Shown here: positions 50,178 to 60,285 of the stretch, piece after piece | How the letters are laid out: every line of letters starts with the position of its first letter | How positions within the stretch are numbered: the stretch's first letter is position 1 | Source of the DNA: Favolaschia claudopus | Taxonomy: Eukaryota; Basidiomycota; Agaricomycetes; Agaricales; Mycenaceae | Direction: 5' to 3' | DNA length: 64,000 nucleotides | Assembly (NCBI GenBank): GCA_037176885.1 | Contig: JAWWNJ010000148.1 | Location: 496,001-560,000, forward strand | Made by a program: the position numbers and the translations under genes | The notes under the pieces: generated by a model | Seen by the model: only the letters and a program-made list of their open reading frames with translations | Database searches by the model: none | Told to the model about the DNA's origin: nothing

Positions 50178-50908
50178 CCTTCCAATACATCGGCGAATAT
50201 TTCGACAAACTGCCTCCGACTCTGTTCCCGAAAATCGTCAACGACGAACTGCTCGGAGTGGACCAATACCCATATGGCACCAGCTGGACGATATCCGCTC
50301 AGGAAGCGTATACCAGGCTCCAATCTTCTGGTCCATTGGCAGAGCCGACAATAGTTCTGGACCTGCGCGATTTCTGTCGACTTCAACGCTGTGCGAGTAA
50401 AACGATCCATCAACTTGGACCTACATTGCAAAGAAGAGCCAAACCCTTTCACAAACCCACCCGGTTCTTCGTCGCCAGTGGCTCGAGTTAAATGACCGCC
50501 TTCAGCCCGACGACCCTGTCTTCGGTCCAAGTTGTTCAACAAGATTGTCATCATCAATTCTTACAACGGTCATACGGCCGTGGTGGCGAGCAGTGTTTTG
50601 CGGAAGAAGGGTATCGAAGCTTATGCAGTTCGAAACGGGTTCGAGTTCAAAGGTAAGTTGTGCCTTCAAAAATTCGTCAAGCTGCCAGTTGATCATTCAA
50701 GATGGAGACAGACGCATCTTCGAATACGGAAAGCCTTTGTCTACATATTTGATTCAAGTTAGTCGCATTGACTTTGACTGTAAGTGGAACTTGCTCAGAA
50801 GAACATACCTTTATAACCAAGCCGCCTTTGCGCAGCGGGGAAGCCCAACAGTTTCGAGTACAGACCGCCAGCAAAGTGTGGTATTCAGGTCCGTCGATTG
50901 CCGTATAA
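50178..50908 (+). pseudogene. rhodanese-like gene, 5' end lost at the LTR, frameshifted
   Basis: Directly after the LTR one frame reads FQYIGEYFDKLPPTLFPKIV, then WTISAQEAYTRLQSSGPLAE and TIVLDLRDF, like the first half of a rhodanese fold. The second half is in other frames: RQWLELNDRLQPDDPVFG, then NKIVIINSYNGHTAVVASS and LRKKGIEAYAVRNGFEFKG. Intron sites follow (GTAAGT at about 50652; GTTAGT at about 50757), then PPLRSGEAQQFRVQTASKV and stop 50906-50908. The active-site Cys position reads Ser/Tyr/Asn, so sulfurtransfer is unlikely even before decay. A one-base loss is evident near 50528. The 5' end is missing at the LTR boundary. Confidence 0.6.
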
Positions 50909-51245
50909 AAACGCGAGCTCATACGATGATCAGTGATGAGAGCTGGTACTGTAAATATATTTGACTTATTACCTGGGTTTTATGATTCGAAATCAATCTT
51001 TCGTTCCTTTTTCTTTGCGTTGTTTACATCGTTAGAATTGAGAGACCATTTTGAACCATGCGGATCAAGGGCTTAGCCGGGCCGAACAGCTTTGTTGATC
51101 CCTACAAACCGGAAACGCGAAGAAGAAAAAAGGAAGTGAATATTGCAGGAGTTGTACAAATTGAGGTCCCATAATCTAATTGCACATGAACAAAGCAAGG
51201 AAACGCAAGATGTAGAATCCTACGCGTTGCACTGTCATTCATTGC
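50909..51245. other. no supported gene
   Basis: Spacer between the rhodanese-like relic and the Gly/Cys gene, which points toward it. No feature was seen. Confidence 0.4.
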
Positions 51246-51888
51246 TCAATTCCCTCCTCCACATCCACCACCTGCGAGATTAATCTCAACTGTGTTGAAT
51301 TTGCATGATCAAGAAAACGGCATACCACAACCACCGCCGCACCCTCCACCTAGAAACGATTGGAGCACCCCGGTGCGAACGTAAGACAACGACGCACCCG
51401 CAACCACCCCGCCACACCCAGATCCACACTCAGCAGCTGTCGTTGATGAGGATCCGCATCCACCTCCGCATCCACCCCCTTCAAAATAGGGTGAGTTCAA
51501 ATGAGAGGAATTGAAGACTGGGCATACCACATCCGCCACCGCATCCGGATCCACATTCCGCTCCTCCGTCTGTAGCCGTACCACACCCCCCGCCACACCC
51601 TCCGCCGCATCCACCTACTCTGACTTGAGCTAATTGCGCCGACCTTGGAAAGAAAATATACACACCGCCACAGCCGCTACCGCAACCGGAGCCATACCCC
51701 GCGCTGAGCGGAACAGCGACGAGATATGCAGGGTCACTCGACACAAATCCGGAGCGCAGTTTCCCGGGCTCAATAAGATAGGATGGGTTGGTACCATGCC
51801 CGATGAGCTGTGAAAGGCGCTCTCCAACAGTCGTTCCTGTGAACGAGCACCCACAGTGTGTGTACTCCACTCCGAATAATTCTTCCAT
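51246..51888 (-). CDS. five-exon gene for a Gly/Cys-repeat protein, all introns phase 1
   Basis: Exons on the minus strand: 51888-51666, 51614-51528, 51478-51398, 51349-51326, 51271-51246. Introns of 51, 49, 48 and 54 nt start GT (GTGTGT, GTATGC, GTGCGT, GTATGC) and end AG. The spliced frame has 146 codons and no internal stop. The first 65 or so residues are ordinary: MEELFGVEYTHCGCSFTG, RLSQLIGHGTNPSYLIEPG, FVSSDPAYLVAVPLSAGYG. The rest is a run of Gly-Cys steps (GSGC, GGGC) broken by short spacers TATDGGAEC and SSSTTAAEC, with 15 Cys in about 80 residues. Exons 2 and 3 share one plan and are probably duplicates. No signal peptide is visible. The regular Cys spacing suggests metal binding or cross-linking; that is inference. 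I recognise no family. Confidence 0.7.
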
Positions 51889-52631
51889 GCACGTCGAGTT
51901 TGGTCAAAAAGATGACGAGAGCTTAGATTCGTCCACTTTATCATCGCTACAAATTTGAGCGCAATCACTCAGATCGGTGCTATTGAGACTTACTGATCAA
52001 CGAAACGACCCACGAAAGTCATCGTGTCCCACCTAAGGCACATACGTTTTGGGTGCCGTAACGACCTTTAAGGTGGGGTTCTTTGTAGCACTAAAACCGA
52101 CCTTAAAGGTCTCGCCTCCGCGGAAGGTTAGTCACCTATACTCGATTAAGAAGGGCTAAATTGGGCCGCAAACGCGTGACCTCCGTGGGTAGCCACCGCC
52201 TTCATACTCGACAACACCAGCTGCGGGTTGGCCGCTCTCAGGTGCTGCCTATTCACTCCTCGTCGCTCTTGCATCTTCAAACGAAGTCTATCTACTCTTT
52301 TTTAACCTTCAAAGCCTTCGTCAGCTGGCTTCCCGGGTCGGTACTACGCCCTGTACAGCGCCGCCATTCGATCTAATTCAGTCCATTCGCTGTGTGAGAG
52401 ACGACGGAGACCTAAAAAAAATGTCTTGAATTGGCCCGGCACTCTCGTTCACCAAACTCCGTATACAATTCAGGCTCCACCGTAGCCACCGCCAAGCCTC
52501 TGCTGCAACCTTCCTCGACTTCTCACCTCTGTGCATGCGCCTCTCCCTGTTCCATTTCGATTATGACTGATATATGCAGGTCAAACCCATCTCCAGTCCG
52601 CCCAACAGTGACTAATCGAACCATTTATAGA

Positions 52632-54815
52632 GAGATATGATTTGGCGGAGGCTTCGGCGGAGGCGCTCACTACTTCAATTTCTACTTTGCTAGCCCTTCA
52701 GCATATCCAGTGCGTATTTCCCGGAGTTCCAGCCTGCCTTCCACCCAACAGCGCGACTGGTTGAATCAATTTATATGTGGGTACGATTTGGCGGAGGCTT
52801 CGGCGGAGGTCCTTAGTGATTCGGGAGCCTTCGGCGGAGGTACTCAGCGAGTCGTTTTCTCGCAACATTCTCTGCCTTGAGCAGGCCTGTACGTATCTCC
52901 ATATTGTTCAATTGAGATTCTAACTGCTCTACACACAGTACAGCACGTCGGCATCATCCGGTAGCAAGATGTGACTTCACGGAGGCTCCGCCAGTGCCTC
53001 CGCCAAGAATTTCCTGCTAATCAAGCTGAACTGTTTTCGTTGTGACGCCTTTCTGTAATACATTTTGAGCTTGTTCTTCACCTGAGCAAAACGGTCCCCA
53101 GTCCCACACATTCGCTACATATGATATTTATTGTGAGTAGTACAGCTACATGTATACATCTCGGAATTTACCACATAACAGAGACACCACTCTAGTAGAG
53201 TGGTGTCTCTGTTATGAGTTTCGGGTTGGACTGAATGTTCTCGAATACTCGAACTTGCTGGATGAGTACTCAGGCTGTTGGTCTACTTCAGCTGACTGAA
53301 TTCTCGCTCTGCTCCTCCTTCCCCCCTATCGCGCGCACATTGAGCGCGAATACTGCCTGAATCAGAGCACAGCAAAATCAGTGAATTACTATCTCGAAAG
53401 CAAGTTGAACCCATTAACATTCCTTTGGCTATGAATGTGTTTCAGCATTGTTAAGAAAATTCAACATCAGAGAACAGAGAGGTTTTGAAACCAGGGAGAT
53501 CGAAGCTGAAGCAACAGAGTTGCTGTAAGTGTCCTTCAGGAAGGTATTAGCTACAATCAAACACCCTTAACTCAGTGGAAAAAAAAAATTAAATACCCAG
53601 ATATAATTCATGTTGGTGCGAAAGCTGAGAATGTTAAAGGGGAACTTAGTCGTCTTTCGGGTTATTTCGTGCACCGGTTTTGAACGAGCATGTAAAATCA
53701 CGAATCAAATTCATGGACATAGGGGCAAGATACTTGAACAATTTCCGAATGAAAAACTGCCCCATTTTGAGAAACAGTTGTCCTACAGAAAAAATCACCG
53801 CAAAGTTGGATGTTTATAATGGATCCTATTGGTGGAATGAGTGCCGTCATCCGAGGGCCGAAGCACTCACCGATTATGTACTAAGTCCCCGAGTGGCGGA
53901 GGCGTGGCGTGGCGGAGGTTGTGCGCGGAGGTTATGAGTGGGGGAGGGTGGACAAATTTTTCTAATTCTCCGCCGAACCACTATGTTTGGTACAATCCTC
54001 ATGCGCCCATAGCGAATTGTCAGTTGTCAAGAGCCTGATTTGAGCCAACTGGGTCGAGTCGAAGACAATGAAGTCATCGAAGGTTTGGCGAAGCCTCCGC
54101 GAAGGCGTCTGCGGAGGCTTCGCGACAGTTTTTCTCGCAGGCGCTGAATCCAATCAACTGTGGCATGATAAGCCAGCGCAAGTCAATCCACTCAAAGTGG
54201 ATAATGCACACACCCAATTAATAAAACAGCATCGGGAAAGTCTGCAAAAGTGACACGAAGGCACCGGCGGAGGCGTTCTCCACCAAATGTACCTCCCATC
54301 CACAATGTGAGTATTTGATATACTATCTATAGTGTTGCAAAGATGCTCGGGAGTCGTTCGTAGGCACAGAGATGTAACCTACTTTTGTAGATCAAGGCTG
54401 AACCGAATTTTTCAAGAAAATTGATTCGTTCGTTGTTGCACAGGCATTCAAACACCAAAACAGGGACTGCTGAAGGGTTTAGGGAGCACTCATGAGGCGT
54501 CTATAGCTACAAAACAAGAATCAAAACGAAGAAATTCGAGGAAGGGTGAGGCGGAGGTACAGAAGGTGCAGGGTAGGCGTCCATTCTCCCGCAACTGGAA
54601 TACCCAGCGCAGCATACAATTCAGCGAGTAAGGAAAGAGAAATCAACGCGTTTGACCGCAATTCGAGGCAACGCAGATTGAGACGCGCGTATTGTATCGG
54701 CGGAGGTGCAAGTATTGGCGGAGGTATAAATATTGGCGGTGGTGTCACGGTGTTGGCGGAGGTAGATATTGGCGGAGGTGCCAGTGTTGGCGGAGGCGTG
54801 TGGGCGGAGGTATCA
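52632..54815. repeat. cluster of GGCGGAGG boxes
   Basis: About 16 exact GGCGGAGG copies (15 plus, 1 minus) occur in 2.2 kb, with several near-matches. Dense spots are 52632-52660, 52788-52845, 53890-53930 and 54697-54812, where six follow at 13-50 base steps. Clustered short motifs inside an element's ends are typical of transposase binding sites. Here they extend far inward. Confidence 0.7.
53174..53216. repeat. perfect hairpin, 20-bp arms, 3-base loop
   Basis: The arms 53174-53193 and 53197-53216 (CATAACAGAGACACCACTCT and its inverse) are fully complementary around AGT. It may be a terminal scar of a deleted foldback element or an RNA hairpin. Nothing coding is near. Confidence 0.85.
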
Positions 54816-54830
54816 GATATTGAACTTTGA
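54546..54830 (+). other. open frame across GGCGGAGG boxes, doubtful
   Basis: A 94-codon frame reads GGGASIGGGINIGGGVTV where the boxes lie. The Gly pattern follows from the DNA motif alone, so it is not proposed as a gene. Confidence 0.2.
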
Positions 54831-57149
54831 GAATACAGCGGTATGTAAGCCATAGCTGACGGCGAGCCCAAAGCATTCACCAGCAGAGTGTGGGCGCAGC
54901 GCGATGCGGTAGGTAGGCAGAACACGAGGCTTTTCCCATTTGGGAGACCGCCGTGACGTTAATCTGATCGTGATCCAGGTACGATTAGATAGGTACTGTA
55001 GATTACGCAGTCACGGCAAAGTCCGTCAGGCTAGGCCAGGCTAAGCCCCAGAAACCTCGGGATATTATATAAGCCTCCCGCGGAGGCGAGACCTTTAAGG
55101 TCGGTTTTAGTGGCTCATTAACGGTGCCTGTGGTTGGCTATGTCTCGGCTAGACATAGCCAATTGATCCTGGTTGATCCCCGCTTCTTCCGGTTGATCCC
55201 TGCTGTCAATTTCGGCATTTGCCGTTCAACCACAGTGTGCAGGAACGCAATTCCATGGCCACGGAATATGATTGACTATTCCTCTAGAAGTATCCACTAC
55301 GCATGACTTAAGCCCCTCAAATCTACCACCATCAGTATTACCCGAGAAATTTCGAAAATGGAGCTTGAGATTTACATAGCAGTTTGAATGTTTAACCTTG
55401 GTTCAACTCGGACTTGCCTGTGTGTTAATCTCCAGCTGGGACGGCCTCAATTGAGCCAAAGAAACATGTTATCTTTGTTTCTGTGACCGTCTCTCAATAT
55501 ATTCTGTTGTTTTCAGACTTAATATAGATTTTGTTCAACGAAAGAGTGCGACTGTTAAATTGTTTGATATGTTTTTATACACCGGTGGAGTTCCAGACAT
55601 ACTATGTATTGGGAATATAACTAGCATATGACGAGGGTTCCAAATGAATATGGGCAGTCCAACTACAATGTGGTCTCGTACAGTGGTTTGGATGGGATAT
55701 TGACAAATCTGAATCATCGGAACTTCAGCGGGAGAGGAAATATGTAAGGAGCGACACAGCAGCCAAAGGCACTGTGTCAGATCATACTCCGTGTCCCAGG
55801 ACTCAAAGAAGGAGTTGAGACTTGACTTGACATGAGTAGACACTTTCCTCGAGGCGTTTGTTGGCAGAGTCAAATGAAAAAGCCGCGGTCACGTATGTCA
55901 AGCTCAGAGAGTTACAGATGTGTTCCTTCTTTATACAATACAGATTTCCGGCACAATTAGAAGTCATCGAGGACGCGGACAGTCAAAGAAACATGCAAAT
56001 TCACGAGTAAATGGACCAAGAAGTAACTGTGAGTGTTGCAAAGCGTCATTTGAAGCCCGGGGGTCGCTAAAGAGTCCGGTGGGGATCTGAAGACTGAAAT
56101 ATCTGTGCGGGATCTTGTGGGCTGAAAGTCGTAGTGACGAAAGGTAAAAACAGGCGGAGAGCAAAGGCTTTGCGAAACAAGCGCCCGTTTAGCATCTGGA
56201 AACGCATTTTCGCAAAATAGAAACACAATGTCTGCCGCAGACACTTACAGACGCACAGACGCTTCCAGACCACTGTAGGCTGGACGCAAGCGACAGACCA
56301 CCGTAGACACTGCGTTAAGCGACAGAGGGACGGGTGCCACATGGCGTTGCTGCCGTCACCTCTTGATCCGGCACCCGTAAACCACCGCTCGGACGTCTAC
56401 AACTTGCAAAAAATTCCTAAGTCCCTTGCCGGCGTGTCCATTGGCTGAGGCTTTAAAAGCCGTCACCCTATACGCTGCTGTCATCAGTCTCTTTTCTCCT
56501 CTTCACCACCCTTCCCCCTCCTTTTCAAGGATTCCCGCCACATCCTTCTCCGGCAAACAGCAACACGCGCGTTAGAATTTATTCTTCAGTATATACTAGT
56601 ATTCTTGTCTTCAACTGTTTCAGTGTAACAATTATCATCAACACACGAGCTTTCCGACCTCGTCGACCATTGTCACGTATTACTTCAATATTGCGATGTT
56701 ATAGAGTTGACCCGTACCTCACCTGTACTTACTACCTACCGCTTGTATCTAAGTAATATGCATTGAATATTATCATTTTACCATATTCTCAGTCCTGTGT
56801 CGCGTACCTGGTTCAACCAACGAAAGCAAAAGAATCCAACGAGGTTCGGCCCGTTCGGGACCTTTTTGATCAATACATCACCCGGACATACTTTACGCGA
56901 CTGCTGTCTATCGGTCTAATGGTCTGTGTGTCTATCGGCTAAGTTGTGTCTATCGGTCTGCGAGTGTCTGCCATAGAAACGGCGTGTCTGCCCCACTCTA
57001 GCACAGACAGGGGGAAGTCTGTGGGTCTGCGGTGTCTGTGGTGTCTGCCGCAGACCTCTACAGACATCTGTTGTTTTCCAGATGAGCGCCCAGAGGCCGA
57101 GTTGCCGTGTTACGAAAGCTTACGAATCTTGAATTCCATTCGCTGCGTC

Positions 57150-57770
57150 CTATCACTCCGCAAAAACCGCTTGTTTAGGATCGTCCTAAATTGAACGAAA
57201 AAGTTTAAATTTTGGCAACGAATTAAGTTGGGTCCTAAAATGTTACAAAAACATTAAGTAAAGGATGAACAAAAACCATTCCCAAAACATCAAGTTTCGG
57301 CAACGGTTTCCGAAAGTCCGAAAGGAAAAGAATAAGACGCACCTAAACGCTTTCCAAAATGTTTGATTTGGGAACGGTTTTGGTCGCTCCGAAACAATAA
57401 GTTTCGGCAACAGTTTCGGCGGTGTTGCCGAAACTTTTGATTTCGGTGCTTCTGAAAGGACTTTTGGGCCGTCTAGAACAATAAGTTTCGGCAACACCCG
57501 CCGAAACTGTTGCCGAAACTTATTGTTTCGGTGCGACCAAAATCCTTCCCAAAACGAATCGTTTTGGGAGCCCGTTTAGGTATGTCTGAATCTTTTTGTT
57601 TCGGACCTTCAGAAACTGTTGCCAAAACTCAATGTTTTGGGAACAGTTTTTGTTGGGCCTTTACTTAACATTTTTGGAACAGTTTTGGGTCTACTTAATT
57701 CAATGCCGAAACTTTAAGTTTTTCGTTTGATTTAGGACGGTCCTAAACTACGGCTTTTCCCGAGTGTATG
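57150..57770. mobile_element. foldback element, two arms of about 270 bp
   Basis: From about 57150 the sequence rises to a centre near 57460 and then returns as its own complement to about 57770. Paired landmarks include GTTTAGGA (57173) with TCCTAAAC (57741), and GAAACAATAAGTTTCGGCAAC (57393) with its inverse near 57500. The arms diverge by scattered changes, so the duplication is not new. It lies inside the 52030-58095 element. Confidence 0.8.
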
Positions 57771-58775
57771 TCGTTTTGGGACGCAAACCCGAATAGACAT
57801 AGTCTTGAATTCCCTGATGTTTACTCGATATGGCAACAGAATCAAGATGAAATCAAGATGCCGAATTGTAGACTGCGCTCACTGCAGCAAAGTTGAAGCT
57901 CTGAAATTTGAGGACATTCATGCCAAGGTATCTCACAATCTCTCCTCTTTTCCCCTCTTTTTTTCTCTTTTTCTGCAACTTGAAAACTTGATTAATTCTC
58001 CGTAACCACAGACATAGTACATAAGCCGTTTTAGTGCTACAAAGAACCCCACCTTAAAGGTCGTTTACGGCACCAAAACGTATGTGCCTTAGGTGTCGTG
58101 TCCTTTGAGTACTAGCGAAATATGAATCAGGCGACGTACCATATCATCAGCTGACAGCGTGTGCTCAAAGCGAGCACCGCGAGCCAGAGCACATAGCCGG
58201 CTAGCTAAGAGAGCGAGAAGGAAAGATGCCGATCAGATCATTGATGATTGATCGTCTCTCTTGCCTTCCACTCTCTCGATGCTTTCTCGGTTTTGGAACT
58301 GCGTTGTCTGGGGGGGCTTTGTTGTCTCTTTTCGGCATTTCTTGTGGCTTAATGTTGTGGCGTATTTCCTTGGTCCTTGGCCCCAACCAGTCCGAATGGT
58401 CAATGTGCTCTCTTGCCCCTATCCCATCGAGACTCGCATTCTCTAAGGTTCTCCTCCCACCCGCCTTCAGCACGGGAATCTTCTCATTGCAATATTTATC
58501 TGGACTCTGTCGTTATGCTTTGCGGCCGCCCAGATACGATTTCCCTCAAGTTATCACCGACAGAGCATATTTCAAGACTCTCTTATTCCCGTCGTCTTGT
58601 CCAGCATACATCCGCGTTTTTCGAGACTTCATCATTCAGAAGGCATCTCGGAAACGAAACCTTGGTGGTATCTGTGTTTGATGTGAGTGATCTATTGTCT
58701 TGTTCATCTCCTGGTACTGTCATTTCTCCAGAATTGCCTTGAGCATCTGGTTGTCGATTCCGGCTTCCATCTTAC

Positions 58776-58935
58776 ATTATGCCGCGCCTTCGTGCGAAGT
58801 TATTTCGTGCACCTTTGTGCCTACTTATTTCGTGCGCCTTTGCGCCAATTTATTTTGTGCATCTTTGTGCCAATTTATTTCGTGCGCCTTTGCGCCGGTC
58901 ATTTCGTGTGCCTTTGCACCATATCATCTCGTCCC
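58776..58935. repeat. 25-bp tandem repeat, about six units
   Basis: TATTTCGTGC-type starts occur at 58801, 58826, 58851, 58876 and 58900, with a partial unit before. A small TTTGTGCC/TTTGCGCC variation alternates. Confidence 0.8.
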
Positions 58936-59109
58936 TCCGTACTATATCATGTCGCGCATCTTTGCCGCCATTATCCTGTGCCTTCCTGCCGCCGACTCAG
59001 TGTTGTTTGGTACGTTATCCGTCGCCTTTGGAATTTCTTCTGCTGTTGTCTTGTTTCCAGGTTAATATGGCGAAGCGATGATCTGTATGCTGCGATTTGT
59101 ATGCTGCAG

Positions 59110-59960
59110 TGACATCTATTTCGTCCGCATGCTCCGCTGCGGGCCGCTGCGACCTGTACGCCGGAATTTCCGTGCCTCTGCAGCATTATTTCGCCTGTAT
59201 GCCGCTGTGCTGCAGTGCCTATTTCGTTCGCATGCTCCGTTGCGGGCCGCTGCGACCTGTACGCCGGAATTTCCGTGCCTCTGCAGCATTATTCCGCCTG
59301 TATGCCGCTGTGCTGCAGTGCCTATTTCGTCCGCATGCTCCGCTGTGGGCCGCTGCGGCCTGTACGCCGAATTTCCCGTGGGTCTTCGGGTGCAGTATTT
59401 CTGCCTGTATGCCGCTGTGCCTGCAGTGCCCTATTTCGTCCGCATGCTCCGCTGTGGGCCGCTGCGGCCTGTACGCCGAATTTCCCGTGGGTCTTCGGGT
59501 GCAGTATTTCTGCCTGTATGCCGCTGTGCTGCAGTGCCTATTTCGTCCGCATGCTCCGCTGTGGGCCGCTGCGGCCTGTACGCCGAATTTCCCGTGGGTC
59601 TTCGGGTGGGGCAGTATTTCTGCCTGTATGCCGCTGTGCTGCAGTGCCTATTTCGTCCGCATGCTCCGCTGTGGGCCGCTGCGGCCTGTACGCCGAATTT
59701 CCCGTGGGTCTTCGGGTGCAGTATTTCTGCCTGTATGCCGCTGTGCTGCAGTGCATATTATTTTGTCCCGCATGCTCCGCTGTGGGCCGCTGCGGCCTGT
59801 ACGCCGAATTTCCCGTGGGTCTTCGGGTGCAGTATCTCTGTCTGTATGCCGCTGTGCTGCAGCGCATGTTGTTTTGTCCGCATGCCCCGCCGCGGGCCGG
59901 CCACCGCTGCGACTTTGCAATTCATTCGCGCACGGTAACTGTGTTACTGAATTTCCCGTG
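59110..59960. repeat. minisatellite, eight units of 103-111 bp
   Basis: The landmark GCTCCGC (GCTCCGT or GCCCCGC in two units) begins at 59131, 59234, 59337, 59446, 59553, 59663, 59774 and 59884. Most units carry GGGCCGCTGCGGCCTGTACG and CTGTATGCCGCTGTGC. The period is mostly not a multiple of three, so successive units fall in different frames. Because all three frames happen to lack stops, long plus-strand frames of 248-291 codons arise here without being genes. Confidence 0.85.
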
Positions 59961-60175
59961 AGTTTCCGGTAGCAGTGTCATTTCTTCTCTGCGCCGCTGC
60001 GCTGCAATGCTATAGTTTGTATCTTCTGTTGCGGGGCTGCCATGTCCTGCGTGACGGAATTTTGGAGCGTGACTTGATCTTTGCCTCATTCGCGCTACAT
60101 TTCTTTTATCTTTCTCAGTAGTAAGCTTGTGACTTGACTGTTTGCTCTGGCTGTTCGCATTCCGTCGATGCCGGT

Positions 60176-60285
60176 GCAGTTCATTATGTTCTGTTCGACC
60201 GGTATGGTGAATTTTGTACTACTTTTCCGGGCAGTTCATTATGTTCTGTTCAACCGGTATGGTGAATTTTGTACTACTTTTCCGG
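60176..60285. repeat. 55-bp direct doublet
   Basis: Units beginning GCAGTTCATTATGTTCTGTT at 60176 and 60231 are nearly identical (one G/A change, one difference at the end). Confidence 0.85.

Larger units (their letters stand above)
52090..55111. repeat. 34-bp perfect internal inverted repeat pair
   Basis: 52090-52123 and 55078-55111 are exact inverted copies; the outer part is ACTAAAACCGACCTTAAAGG and the inner part ends CTCCGCGG. The left copy overlaps the inner edge of the terminal repeat. The 3.0-kb span may be a separate nested element or a partial second terminus that could let the left half move alone. Confidence 0.75.
52030..58095. mobile_element. 6.07-kb non-autonomous hAT-like element, 69-bp TIRs, exact 8-bp TSD
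   Basis: Bases 52030-52098 and 58027-58095 are inverted copies beginning CACCTAAGGCACATACG, with two single-base length differences. TCGTGTCC flanks both sides exactly (52022-52029 and 58096-58103). No transposase frame occurs inside; no frame exceeds 134 codons and none has a motif. The left half is crowded with GGCGGAGG boxes. A 34-bp internal inverted repeat, a perfect hairpin and a foldback element lie within. The size without coding capacity suggests an element that grew by accretion of other inserts. Confidence 0.88.

Noticed and set aside
51309..51614. Separate 101-codon minus-strand gene
   Set aside because: Its Gly/Cys parts are exons of the five-exon gene 51246-51888. The remaining residues are read-through of introns.
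53174..53216. CRISPR-like or terminator element
   Set aside because: A single hairpin with no repeats or spacers, in a eukaryotic genome; CRISPR arrays and bacterial terminators do not apply.
59078..59972. Three long overlapping plus-strand frames (248-291 codons) taken as proteins
   Set aside because: All three come from the same 103-111 bp minisatellite, and each repeats the same peptides in shifted order. No start context, intron or domain supports any of them.
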